Source: Silene noctiflora
Lineage: Eukaryota; Streptophyta; Magnoliopsida; Caryophyllales; Caryophyllaceae
Direction of reading: 5' to 3'
Length of the DNA stretch: 29,095 nucleotides
NCBI GenBank assembly: GCA_009801015.1
Contig: VHZZ01000003.1
Coordinates: forward strand, 920,813-949,907
How positions within the stretch are numbered: position 1 is the first letter of the stretch; each line of letters begins with the position of its first letter. The translations under genes were made by a program, and so were the position numbers. Below the pieces are notes generated by a model. The model saw nothing but the letters and a program-made list of their open reading frames with translations, was not told the origin of the DNA and ran no database searches. Shown piece after piece: positions 1 to 15,437 of the stretch.

Positions 1-585
1 TCAACAATGATCAGTAGATAACTATATGCATGTCATATGAAAAATTATATCTGACTGAATATATTTATGAGATAATAACTTATTTCTTTTATTTTTTTTA
101 AAAAGGGATTCTAGTATGTTCTTTAATTTCTTACTCCATTTACGGTTAATTTTTATTTAAATATAATATTTAGTATTTTGTAACAATATTAATTGTTATT
201 AGTTGGTGTATTTTTTTTTGTATTTTATTTTAATTGTTATTGTAACTTATTATTGTAGTAAAAATTTAGACTGAATTTTTAACCGTTGGTGTAATTTATT
301 AGTAAAATTTGGGCTGAATTATTTATGTTTTAACTTATTCATTATTCGTTATTATTCACTAATATTTACGTGTAGAAAATATAAACGTAAACATTTAAGT
401 CTAAAACTTAAACATATAAGGTTTTTCAACAATTAATTCCATATTTTTTTTTTCTTTGGGTCCCATATTTACTTAAAAAAAAACATGTATTTGATGAGGT
501 GGCTTAAGGAGAAGGCTTGAAATGTTTTTGGTTTTATATAGATAAGATTTTGAGTTGATCAGAACTTGATTGTTAAGCCTATTTA
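1..585. other. AT-rich intergenic DNA, no gene seen
   Basis: Very AT-rich sequence with many T and A runs and stop codons in all frames. I see no coding potential, RNA gene or clear element end. It lies left of the first MITE and about 1.4 kb upstream of the PMT transcription unit. Confidence 0.6.
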
Positions 586-977
586 GGCTCCATTTGGCGA
601 GACACTTCAGGTAGCTTATTTGACCAAAGTTTCAGCTACATGATTTTTCTCCAAGTGTTTGGCAAGTAGCTTATTTAGTCAATAAGCTACCTTACTTAGA
701 GTTGCATTTGAGATTTCAGGTACCTGAAATAAATTATCTTCTCTTTATTGCCCCTTCAATCTATAATATTAAATAATTATCATATTCTTTTACGTCATTT
801 TACCAAAAATGAGCTACCTTTTCGACTAATTTGCCAAACAGTTTTTTTATAATCAGTTACCTTATCAGCTCTTACTTTTGAGTTACTTTATCAGCTACCT
901 TTTTAGGTTTTAGTTAACTTTTCTGGTAGTTTTTCATTTTTCAGTTACCCTTTCAGTTAGTTTTACCAAATAGAGCC
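586..977. mobile_element. PIF/Harbinger (Tourist)-like MITE, 392 bp
   Basis: The left end reads GGCTCCATTTGG and the right end CCAAATAGAGCC, an inverted repeat with one mismatch over 12 bp. TTA lies directly outside both ends (583-585 and 978-980), the 3-bp target duplication expected of PIF/Harbinger elements. The interior has several degenerate direct and inverted copies of an AGTTACCTTTTCAG-type motif. There is no open reading frame, so it is non-autonomous. Confidence 0.75.
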
Positions 978-1377
978 TTAGTGAATTTACAAGTCAGGTC
1001 TATTTTTTAAATTTTTCATAAATTCTTATTTCAAATGGTTTTAAGTGAAGTCTATTCACATCGGACTAAAATAAGGTTAAAATAAAAAAAGAATTGCGAG
1101 AGGTTTTAACTTACCTTTTACAAAAAAAATGCTCCCTCAAAAAGAGGAAAAACATGTGAAATAGGGGAGTATATTTTTTTTTTTACCCAATTTGATAGTT
1201 GGACCATGAATGTCAAATTTGCCAATGCATTTAAAGAGAAAGCAACACAAAATGCAAAGGGAAACAATAAAGTATAACAAAGTGTGACGAACACTTCGTC
1301 ACAAGCTGAAGACAAATATTATTTCTTTCACAATAAGGCAAAGGAAAAGACAAGTGAGGGAAAAATAGAGCCTCTTA
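978..1377. other. intergenic spacer between two MITEs
   Basis: AT-rich spacer. A 65-codon open frame on the minus strand here has no recognisable domain and atypical composition, so I treat it as chance. Nothing else is supportable. Confidence 0.5.
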
Positions 1378-1773
1378 GACCACCCCCAAGCAAGGTGGAC
1401 AAGTAGGTTATGAGGGGGGTGGGTCACCCTAATCACCTTTTAATCCAAAAATTAGCATGACCTCCACCCAAATAAGGTCATGGAGTGACCTTCTACATAT
1501 TTCTTGTGACCCGACACATGGCGAGTTTTTATTTGTTGGACACAAATATCTATAATTTATTAGTAAATAGGTGTAATTAAAAAAGTATAAGAGAGAGGTT
1601 TTTGTTGGGTGGAAAATGATTGAAAATGTTGGANAGTGGAAAATGATTGGGTTGGTGACCTAGGTCGCGACTTTCTACTTGGGAGTGTAAAAGTGGGTCA
1701 AGATAAATAAGGTGGGATTAAGAGATAAACATGGGTCGCGACTTAGTTAGCGAGACCTTGCTTGAGGATGGTC
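1378..1773. mobile_element. PIF/Harbinger-like MITE, copy 1 of a two-copy family
   Basis: The ends GACCACCCCCAAGCAAGG and CCTTGCTTGAGGATGGTC are inverted repeats. TTA duplications flank the element at 1375-1377 and 1774-1776. The interior holds GGTGACCTAGGTCGCGAC and a GACCCGACACATG segment, both shared in inverse orientation with the element at 21990-22384. There is no coding frame. One ambiguous base (N) lies inside at 1634. Confidence 0.8.
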
Positions 1774-2204
1774 TTATAAATAACATATTGTAAAAGGGAC
1801 ACTATCCGTCCTCAAATTGTGACGGATATTGTCCGTCTTCAATGATAATTTGTGGAGGCATAAAGCAATCAACTTGGCATTTTGTTTGTTTGCTAGAATT
1901 GTTACCACTTCACTCGATTTCACTTTGAGTTTATATACTCCCCTCAAATCTACAAACTAACCAACCAAAATAGCATAGATTTCATCTCCATATTTTTCTC
2001 CTTTTTTTTATGCAAAAAAATTTCCTTATTTTTCTCACTTATATTAACACTCAAACTCTCAAACCCTTCCTCACTCAAATTGCATGAATATTGAATTATA
2101 CCCTCTTATTTTTTTCATATTTTAGAGTAAAATTATTGGTGCCCTTTTTGTTAGATTCAAGGGATAATATAGAGGGTGCAACTAAATTTAGTAAAAAAAT
2201 CAAG
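1774..2204 (+). promoter_or_regulatory. probable promoter and 5' UTR exon of the PMT21-like gene
   Basis: A TATA-like TTATATA stands at 1931-1937, followed by a pyrimidine-rich leader of the kind plant transcripts begin with. At 2201-2206 CAAG|GTAAAT makes a good donor, which I pair with the acceptor at 4015-4016. A short palindrome GACGGA...TCCGTC lies at 1821-1837. The transcription start is inferred to be around 1960 and cannot be fixed from sequence alone. Confidence 0.45.
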
Positions 2205-4016
2205 GTAAATTTCTTTTAATTTACACCATTATTTTTGTATGTTTGTTTTCTTGTTTTTTCAATGTTTTTTCCTTTATTTTCTGCAATGCAGTAATTAGAT
2301 TGTGATATTAATGTATGATAATTCAGCTTTTGGAAGTCTTTTGGTCATTAAAATCGGTTTGATGTACATAATTTATCTGATTCTTTGATGGGTTTGCATC
2401 AAAATTAGATCTTTATGCTGTATTGAATCAAGAAAGTGAAAAAAATTCTGGAAAAAATGGGTATGATTTGTGCATTTCTCTGCTTTCTAAGGTTGATTTT
2501 TGAGGACTTTTGGGTCTTGTTAATTGTTTGTATGTGCATGGTTCGATATGATTACTCTTTCCGACTCAATCATTTGTTTACCTTTATTATCGTTAAGGTT
2601 CGATGGATACCAATATTTGAACCTTTGTCATTAGTGTTAGAGAGGATAACTCAAGGTCCAATTAGTACCTTTGTTCTTTGCGAGGGTATTTTAATTAAAA
2701 AGTTAAACAAATGATAAGGACGAATAAACTCGATATGAGACATGTTTTCCCATTAAATTATACGTCTAGTTAGTTGATATGTTACTACTTATTCAAGAAT
2801 AGGGTTAGTGATTTATAGACTTGCAGTTCTCGATGCAATTCTCATGTTGGGTCATTCGGAAACAACCTCTTTGGGTTGCTAACACAAAGATAAGGCTGCG
2901 TACATCACAATTTGCGGGAGCCATTGAGACACGGGGTGTAATGGTGCTGTTGTTGCTGTAGTTGTATTGCTTGCCTTTTGTAGCAATGATAGTTCTTCCA
3001 TTACATGTTTAGTTTACTGTATTTTAGCAATCATATGTAAAAATCTGACAATTTGTACACTTTTTGTAACACATGTGTGGGACTTGGGTGTTAGACTATT
3101 GACTATTTTGGGCTGTAAAGATTGAAGATTTCTATAGCATTTTGTGACCCCACTATCATGTGGAAAGTAGAAGGGTCTAATTACTCCATTAGGAAGTATT
3201 AACTATTAAGATCTACTCTGACAAATGACAATGTGTCAAAGTTTCCGCCGTCTTGGTCATGGTATTAAATATCGGTTTCAGTCTTGACTCTTGATCAAGA
3301 AATTGATCATTGGGGCTTGCTAGATAAATGAGGTCTATCATTATGGTGTCATGACTCGTAGATAATTCGATAGTGTTAGTTACCTTGGTGTTGATTCGAT
3401 ATTGGAAGAATGGTTCCAGATGACAGTAGTGAAAATTATGTCGAGAATTGCATCAATCAAGAAGTTAATCTAAGAATTGCATAGGGACAATGTTGAATGT
3501 ACGACTTTGCTCTATTACATACGGACTTACGGAGTACTACGTATAAAGATAAAGAATATTGTACTTTTGACTGTGGTTGCAAATGGAATTTACTTTAGAT
3601 AAATTGATCCACTTTTGTGATGCTTAATGCTATAGACTATTGTTTTAGTCCCACTGAAACATTAATCTTTCTTAGTATATCAGTCTTCTTGAATCTTCAT
3701 TTTTCATGCTCGTCTGCTCGATTTAATCGAGATTTGGATAAAACCATGATTTGATTATATTCATCTGTATTCAAGCATTCCTGTTTTTACAGGTCAGTCG
3801 ACTGTATTTTTCTGTGTTGTGAATTGAATTCGTTAACACGTTCTTTTTGCTTTGGTGATCATTTACCTGTTGTTTTCTTGATGGGTGCATGACTACTTTG
3901 TCTTGACAAAAAAAAAATGAATATTTATGCTGTGCTAATGTCAGTTCAATTCAAGGTTCAGTATTACAAAGCAATGAAGCGATTTTGATGTGTATGTATG
4001 TTTTTTGATCATGCAG
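2205..4016 (+). other. probable 5'-UTR intron of the PMT21-like gene (1,812 bp)
   Basis: It runs from donor CAAG|GTAAAT to acceptor ATGCAG|TGAAATC. With this splice, the frame upstream of the ATG at 4058 meets a TAA at 2192-2194 with no ATG between, which fixes the start at 4058. The 92-codon open frame inside the intron (2436-2714) shows no known domain. An earlier acceptor (TTTTTACAG, about 3784-3792) could be an alternative. Long leader introns are common in plant housekeeping genes and can enhance expression; here that is inference. Confidence 0.5.
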
Positions 4017-4057
4017 TGAAATCAAGAAGTCCTAAAAGCCCTAAGAGTCCTAGAAAA

Positions 4058-7056
4058 ATGAAGTACAGCAAGGATGATAAGCCACACCAACCTAATAAGG
4101 GCTTGAAAATCATTCCCCTGTCGCTAATCGTTGTTTTGTTGTGTGGACTATCATTCTATCTCGGTGGTGTGTACTGTCCTGATAATGATATAACCAGCGT
4201 CTTTACTAACCCAGTATCAAAGATTGGATCAGGAGCTACATCTCTTCAAATCAAATCCTTTTCTTTCCCTGAATGTGGTGCTGATTATCAGGATTATACT
4301 CCTTGCACAGATCCAAAGGTACGCCGGTTTCAATCATATGTCAAATATCGAATTTCAAAGTCTGGAAAACGATTATGTAAAACGGTCATATGGTAAATTG
4401 GTAGGACAAGGTGTAGGTTCTGTGTTCTAAGTTACTGAAACCTAAAACATCGTCAGTGTTTTACAGTAGGATAGTTTTACCCAAAACATGCATAGAATTT
4501 GTTGTTACAATTTACAACAAAGGATCGCAGTTATCTTACTGTATTATGTCGCTTCTCTATGTAGAGATGGAAGAAATACGGTTATCAAAGACTTACTTTC
4601 CTAGAACGACACTGTCCACCAATCTTCGAGAGGAAAGAGTGCTTAGTTCCCCCGCCAAATGGGTACAAACAGCCAATTCCATGGCCGAAGAGCAAAAATG
4701 AGTGTTGGTACAGGTAATGTTGCTTGCTTATTTATGTTGGACTTTAATATTTCTACGAAGTGGAGTAAATTTAGATCATTTAAAAACTGACGAGTCTTTT
4801 AAATTACGCATTTGCAGAAATGTGCCTTATGACTGGATCAACAAACAGAAATCTAATCAGAATTGGTTAAGGAAAGAAGGCGAGAAATTTCTCTTCCCGG
4901 GTGGAGGAACCATGTTTCCTAAAGGTGTTAGTCATTATGTAGATCTTATGGTCGACCTGATTCCTCAGATGAAAGATGGAACTGTTCGTACTGCCATCGA
5001 CACTGGTTGTGGGGTGAGTTCCATCCTATGCTTTCTATTTGTAAGACTATATAAGTGATCTTTTTGTTCCCAGGAAGAAAAAAAGGCTCTCATTATCAAG
5101 CTGAAATTTCCGTATTGTAAATATGAATATTGTCTTGCTTTTAATATGTAGGTTGCAAGCTGGGGAGGGGATTTGTTGGACCGAGGAATTCTTACTGTTT
5201 CTCTAGCGCCAAGAGATAACCATGAGGCACAAGTTCAGTTCGCCTTAGAACGTGGTATTCCGGCTATTCTAGGAGTCATTTCAACTCAACGACTACCTTT
5301 CCCTTCGAACTCATTTGACATGGCCCATTGCTCGAGGTGCCTCATTCCATGGGCAGAGTTCGGTATGTTACTGCTGGGCTTAAGCAATTTTTGTGCTACC
5401 TTATCAAATTTGCATAAAACGATCTCATAATAAATTTATCATACGACTGGCACGTACTGATTAATGGCGAATGGCATTATTGATTTATTTCATGATTATC
5501 GATGGTGTATAATTGCCAGACATTTTTTTTTATGAGAGTTTGTTTTTTCCTGAAATTTCTTTGTTTTGTAGGTGGATTATACCTCATGGAAATACACCGC
5601 ATACTCCGGCCAGGAGGATTTTGGGTTCTATCTGGACCTCCGGTGAACTATGAGAACCGCTGGCGAGGGTGGAATACCACCATTGAGGAACAAAGATCTG
5701 ACTACGAAAAACTTCAGGAGCTACTAACTTCTATGTGCTTCGAATTATTCGACAAAAAAGACGATGTTGCTGTATGGAGGAAAGCTTCTGATAACGAGTG
5801 CTACGATAGCAAACTCGCTAGCGCTGATGCTTATCCTCCCAAGTGCGATGACAGTGTGGAGCCAGATGCAGCCTGGTACACCCCTCTTCGCGCCTGTGTG
5901 ACTGTCCCAAACCCAAAACATAAGAAATTGAGTTTGAAATCGGTGGCAAAATGGCCTCATCGTTTGACGGCTGCACCCGATCGCCTGTCAGATGTTCCCA
6001 GTGGGAGTGCCGGTGCCTTTAAGCAAGATGACAGTAAGTGGAAGGTCAGGGCAAAGCACTACAAGAAGTTGCTCCCAGTTCTAGGGACTAACAAGATCCG
6101 GAATGTCATGGATATGAATACGCTGTATGGAGGTTTTGCAGCTGCTCTGATAGAGGATCCTGTATGGGTAATGAATGTTGTGTCGTCGTATAGTCCTAAC
6201 ACGTTGCCCGTTGTTTATGACCGTGGACTCATTGGCGCCTATCACGACTGGTAATTATATATTGTCCCTTACAAAGTTACACGTTGCAACATATCATTTT
6301 AACTCATGGAAAAAAATTGGGTGAAACGATTTTACTCTTAGACGGTCAGACGGAATTAGGATTTGAGGAGGTGGGTGGACTTTATAATTTCCTGTTTGAT
6401 AATCACCTCCAGCCTTAAAATTTCACCAAGTTTGACTGTAAGATCGTCTCACCCAAAACTTGTTAGCCATGGTGTACAATATCGGTTTCTGTTGTCTATT
6501 GCGCCGTGCACAGTCTTATCTCTGCACTAACCGATAGCAGTAACCTTGAAAACCTTTAATATTACCATGTGATAACGCATTGATGAATAACCAAATGACC
6601 TTACTAATGAGCCATGCGTGATTTAGGTGTGAGCCGTTTTCTACCTATCCAAGAACATATGATCTTCTTCACATGGATGGCCTCTTTACTGCTGAAAGCC
6701 AAAGGTAAACTCGTTTGTGTTTGTCTCTTATTCTCTAGCTCTAATTACAGTCTTAGAATTTATCTAACAAAGTAAATGTGAGACCCGTTTTCATGGTTTA
6801 AGAGTAAAAAGAGCTTGTCTAATGTTATATAATAAGCAGGTGTGAGATGAAGTACATGCTCCTAGAGATGGATCGCATCCTACGTCCCGAAGGGTATGCA
6901 ATCATTAGGGAAACGGGTTATTTCTTGGACGCAATTAATACCATCGGAAAGGGAATGAAATGGAGTTGCCACAAGGAAGAAACTGAGCATGGTACAGCGA
7001 ATGAAAAGATATTAATATGTCAGAAGAAGCTTTGGTATTCCAAGAGTTTAAGATGA
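4058..7056 (+). CDS. PMT21: probable S-adenosylmethionine-dependent methyltransferase, PMT21/ERD3-like (DUF248 family)
   Basis: Seven coding exons: 4058-4318, 4565-4713, 4818-5013, 5152-5362, 5572-6250, 6627-6704 and 6840-7056. All joins are GT-AG and keep frame, giving 1,791 nt and 596 aa, close to my recollection of about 600 aa for Arabidopsis PMT21. Residues 1-17 are basic and polar; 18-38 form one hydrophobic segment ([17 protein letters not shown]), a type II Golgi anchor. The conserved [14 protein letters not shown] and ERHCPP motifs follow. The SAM-binding motif [17 protein letters not shown] is at 198-214, then CSRCLIPW and [18 protein letters not shown]; the second half carries [16 protein letters not shown] and [13 protein letters not shown]. 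The family is thought to methylate pectin (homogalacturonan) in the Golgi; ERD3 was named as dehydration-responsive. Single exons look like separate short frames, but there is no frameshift. Membership of the PMT20/21 subgroup is a judgement from memory. Confidence 0.93.
6317..6456. mobile_element. small MITE in PMT intron 5
   Basis: TTGGGTGAAACGATTTTAC at 6317-6335 faces GTAAGATCGTCTCACCCAA at 6438-6456: inverted repeats of 19 bp with two mismatches. The ends resemble the GTGAGACGGTTTTA-type termini of the element at 24427-24542. I could not define a target duplication, so the superfamily is open (Stowaway- or Mutator-like). Confidence 0.55.
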
Positions 7057-8109
7057 TGATCCATGAGAAATCGTCTTTAAGTGAGTCCTTAAGGATATTC
7101 CCCTGTTGAGAAGGTTATATACGTATACTTTGTTGCTATACAAAGATAGATCAAAGATCACAGCTAAAGAAACGGAAGCATATACTAAAATTCATATAGT
7201 ACGACCTTGCAGCTGCTTGGAAGTCGGTTGCCCTAAAGCTTCTTGCATGGTGAGGAGGATGTCGTCCAGTTGATTATGGGAGATGTCGGAGATGGTAATA
7301 CTGAATTCATCAATTTTTTAGGTATTAGAAGTAATAAGTTCTAATTATTTTCTAGGATTTTTTCTCGTTAAGCTGTACTGTACGTCTACTTTATGGTTTT
7401 TCAAGCATCTCGTTTGCTGAATTATTGAATCAAAAAACTGTGAAAAGGAATTACCTGTACTTCTTTAGTTATATTTTCAGTAGTACGTTACTCAAAATAT
7501 TCGCCAGAGATGCTATTTTTGGATTCGACCCGGGTATGGCGAAAAAGTCAGCAAACCTCTCAAGTCACACTACTGCTACTGCATGAGTAAACGCGATCGT
7601 TGCTTTAAAGCAGTCACAAATACAGTAGATATGCTCGTTTGACATTTTTTGACGATATTTGCATGCTCGAGCTCCGTGATAGCTGGTTCTGGTGTCGGAA
7701 TACGTTAAATTTCGTATTGTTATTGAGGCGATCAGCTCAGAACAAGGAGAAAAGAAGGAAGATGATAATCGAAAGAAGATAAAAACAGCTCCAATTTCAT
7801 GGAGTAACAAACTCGTGTCGTTTAAAATTACAAAAACGAGTTTAGAAATTCTGTTTTTAACAAAGATTGCAGTATTTTTGCTACCAGAGTCTAATTTCCA
7901 GGTTCATTCATCCAAGTGATCCTCCCCCAAAACCCGGTACCTTGCACGAGCAGAATAATAGATATCTGGCGTATCTCCAGCAGCGGCTCTCACCAACATA
8001 CAGAACCAGAGATTTATCAAGCACATAAAAACTCCGACTCCAATAAAATTTATATTCAAATTTCAACGTAAAACCTGGTTGAGTTAATGAAAGAAATAAG
8101 GCAAGGTAA
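7057..8109. other. convergent intergenic region: PMT 3' UTR, then unassigned sequence
   Basis: The PMT 3' UTR should end within the first 200-400 bases. Three islands of higher GC stand out from the AT-rich surroundings (about 7200-7300, 7505-7600, 7905-8020). Short open frames cross them on both strands, and splice-like sites border some (minus-strand GAATTCAG| near 7301 and TACAG|GTAATT near 7455; plus-strand TTTTCAG| near 7480). Attempts to join them in frame on either strand ran into stop codons. I recognise no protein and annotate no gene. Confidence 0.4.
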
Positions 8110-8470
8110 ACACAATAAAAATTTATTTCGCCAAAATAATTATACGATACAAAATGTATTAATAAGATACATGCTTCAGAAATGTGGGAACGAGTGTCGA
8201 GGGTTCTTGCTCTTCAAATTGTCTGCCTCAGGTACATAAAAATAAAAGTAATTCTCAAAACCCAGAAATACACATTATTTCCCCCTGGAAACAAATCTAC
8301 ATGGTCCTGATAAATAAAGAATGTCTTTAATGTACACAGCAGCTAGACAAAGGAAAATAATGGGAACTTTTATTGACACTGGAAGACGGGAAAACAGCAG
8401 TAAGAGAAAAAATTCCAAAGGCTCATAACAGCTCGGAAGCTGTTGAATTGATTCGATTCGTTTCCATCTA
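8110..8470 (-). other. 3' UTR of VHA-B
   Basis: This lies directly downstream of the VHA-B TGA (8471-8473, minus strand). It is AT-rich with several AATAAA-type signals on the minus strand (TTTATT on the plus strand near 8368 and 8122). The exact polyadenylation site is inferred. A 108-codon minus-strand frame covering 8275-8601 is the last VHA-B exon plus UTR read out of frame. Confidence 0.5.
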
Positions 8471-13468
<4,998 letters not shown>

Positions 13469-13860
13469 TCTGATCAATCAACTGAACAACAATGTCAAAT
13501 CATACAAAATTCACATCATACATCAATCAGATAATTGAGAAATAAACCAATCAAATCAAATCAAACAATAACTAGTCTTGTTTAAGACAGCAATATCCGT
13601 CTCAACCTTAAAACGGACGACAATACGACAACTTTTTGCTACTACCTAGACAACTATTTGGATGGATATGGTCTTAAACAAGAATTTGTGATCAAATAAA
13701 CTGAAATTAGGTATCAAAAAACAAAGAATTGAAGAATTAAAATCTGGGTTTAGATCAGATCATCAAAAGAAGGGAGTATATACCTGGGATTTGATGACAG
13801 TGGTTATGGTGAAGAGGGAGAAAGTTAGAGAGAGAAAGATAAAGACACAATGATGTTAAG
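13469..13860 (-). other. VHA-B 5' UTR with a 314-bp leader intron
   Basis: On the minus strand, leader exon 1 ends ATCCCAG|GTATATAC at 13784/13783. The second leader segment is the single base 13469 after the acceptor GATCAG|AATGAG. The intron is therefore 13470-13783 and ends almost on the start codon. The leader exon is CT-rich (CTTTCTCTCTCT around 13830), typical of plant 5' UTRs. The 5' boundary near 13860 is an estimate. Confidence 0.6.
13576..13683. mobile_element. small MITE in the VHA-B leader intron
   Basis: TCTTGTTTAAGAC (13576-13588) and GTCTTAAACAAGA (13671-13683) are perfect 13-bp inverted repeats. Inside them ATATCCGTC and GGATGGATAT continue the symmetry. The element at 28136-28265 has the same termini and the same ATATCCGTCTTAA and AAACGG core words, so this is a small dispersed family. 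The target duplication is not clear. Confidence 0.6.
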
Positions 13861-14630
13861 ATCTAATAGGTGGCTCTCTACTAGTTAAATGATTGATACA
13901 AGATTGAGTTTTTAATTATTTTTGACCAATTATCATCATTATTAATTATATTTTTTATTAATTTAATTGAGTTTTTTAATTTTTGAGTTAGTTTTAATTG
14001 AGTTTTACTAAGTCCAAATACTGTAATTATTTATTAGTAATAACTTAAATTTAATTGAGTTTTGTCAAGTGTAAATATTATAAGGAGTTATTACGAGTAT
14101 TAATTTACAAATGATTGATTATAACGAGTTTTAATGGATGAGAAATATGGTGATTGGTGAGGTGATTATAACTGATAGAGGGGAAAAGTTACCGCGCCCT
14201 TTAAAATTATCAATTCGTGTTCTACTTTCGTCTAGCATTATAAATTAACTGATTAAGGTATAAGTATTGTTGCTGGGTAAAGAAGTATTTACTTGAATAC
14301 ATTTTAGAGGGAGAAAAAATAAAATTTTATTTTTGAGTGTAAATATGTAGCCTTTTTTGCGGTAACAAAAAAATTAGAGGTGTTCCCAAGTTACGGGTCC
14401 CTTCAATTCATAAGCATCGTTTATGTTTATAACAAAAAAAACCTCCAACTATTAAAACAACCCGTTTCTTATCCTCATTATTAATTTGTGATCTTTTATA
14501 TTTCCGTCTTAATTATTAGGCGGATGGAGAGACTTAAAAGAGGACAAGTAGAGCTCTTGCTCTGCGCCTTCACATCTTTGGTTGATTTGTCTCACATGTA
14601 ACTTGTTTGTTGCCATTCTACATTACTAAA
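13861..14630. other. VHA-B upstream region, promoter not resolved
   Basis: AT-rich sequence between the VHA-B leader and the SINE. On the minus strand I find no convincing TATA box within 60 bases of the presumed transcription start, consistent with a housekeeping promoter. No gene is seen. Confidence 0.4.
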
Positions 14631-14644
14631 GTTACATACTTGTG

Positions 14645-14814
14645 AGCCCGAACGGACGTAAGGTGTAGTTTACCGGTTAAAACGTGGATGAAATTTCCAA
14701 GAAATCCAGGTTCAAGTCTCCCCGAGAGCAAAATTTTGTGGAGCATTCTTGGCTTGAATTCATGTCTTATAAACTTCGAGACTGTCATCCTCAAACCCGT
14801 CAAAAAAAAAAATG
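14645..14814 (+). mobile_element. tRNA-derived SINE, about 170 bp, with 14-bp target duplication
   Basis: GTTACATACTTGTG occurs at 14631-14644 and again, identical, at 14815-14828, bracketing the element. Inside, TAGTTTACCGG at 14666-14676 fits a pol III A box. GGTTCAAGTCT at 14709-14719 fits a B box, and their spacing of about 40 bases is tRNA-like. The body ends in an A-rich tail (C followed by 11 A) just before the second duplication. These are the marks of a retroposed SINE. The intact duplication suggests a fairly recent insertion. Confidence 0.82.
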
Positions 14815-14828
14815 GTTACATACTTGTG

Positions 14829-15437
14829 TCTTCTAAAGTTGGACTGTACTTTATTTGGTCCTTCACAGAATCTACCTGGGATGATCCTTCTTTTCCTTTT
14901 CTTTTTTCACCAAAAAAAAAAAAGGATTATTCTTCATTTTTTCGAGCACCTAATGTCACGGTCTTCGTGGTTAATCCACGAAGATCTATGAAAAGCTTCG
15001 CATCTAGTACATACGTCTTTTACAGGCCTTACAGCCTTAGTAGTGTTCGCCACAGACGCCACAAAGACCGTGATTTTATTATTTTTAACACTGGTTTTGC
15101 TTAAAAGAGCTGTCGGAAATAGAAGAAACGAAAGTAGTATCAACAAATCAGGAGAAACAATGTACACAGACAAATCTGACCTCAACTACAGTATGGAGCT
15201 TTCAGTTGCAATACAACAGTCTATAGAACATCAGTTGACAGGGTTACAGGGTTACGGGATTCGCTCAGGTGCTCTACGACTGCAAATCTTGAGTTTGTTG
15301 AGTTCTTTTACATCGTTATATCAAGCTACAATTGCAATTCTATGCAATGCCCTAGCCAAAACCAATATTCTTCTCGATTCTTGATTAGTTAGTGTACTAT
15401 CTAAACTGGAAAATTTCGATTTTTGGGAAGAAAATTA
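14829..15437 (-). other. BRX 3' UTR and downstream sequence
   Basis: On the minus strand this follows the BRX stop codon. The 3' UTR plausibly runs to about 15080, where AT-rich AATAATAAAA occurs. Plus-strand open frames here are not convincing genes. The stretch also holds the inverted-repeat element at 14956-15074. Confidence 0.4.
14956..15074. repeat. inverted-repeat element (possible MITE), 119 bp
   Basis: TCACGGTCTTCGTGG at 14956-14970 is repeated inverted at 15060-15074 with one mismatch. The left end also contains a second hairpin, CTTCGTGG...CCACGAAG. No target duplication could be assigned. It lies at or just beyond the BRX 3' end and could affect 3' end formation; that is inference. 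Confidence 0.45.

Noticed and set aside
3998..4396. 132-codon plus-strand frame taken as a complete small gene
   Set aside because: It is PMT coding exon 1 read past its donor at 4318/4319 into intron 1; homology switches to the next exon at 4565 in frame.
4456..4701. Out-of-frame open reading frame over PMT exon 2, suggesting a frameshifted pseudogene
   Set aside because: The correct frame ([19 protein letters not shown]) is open from 4565 to 4713 and joins exons 1 and 3 without a shift.
14645..14814. A functional tRNA gene
   Set aside because: A- and B-box-like motifs are present but no cloverleaf stems can be drawn, and the A tail plus 14-bp duplication show a SINE.
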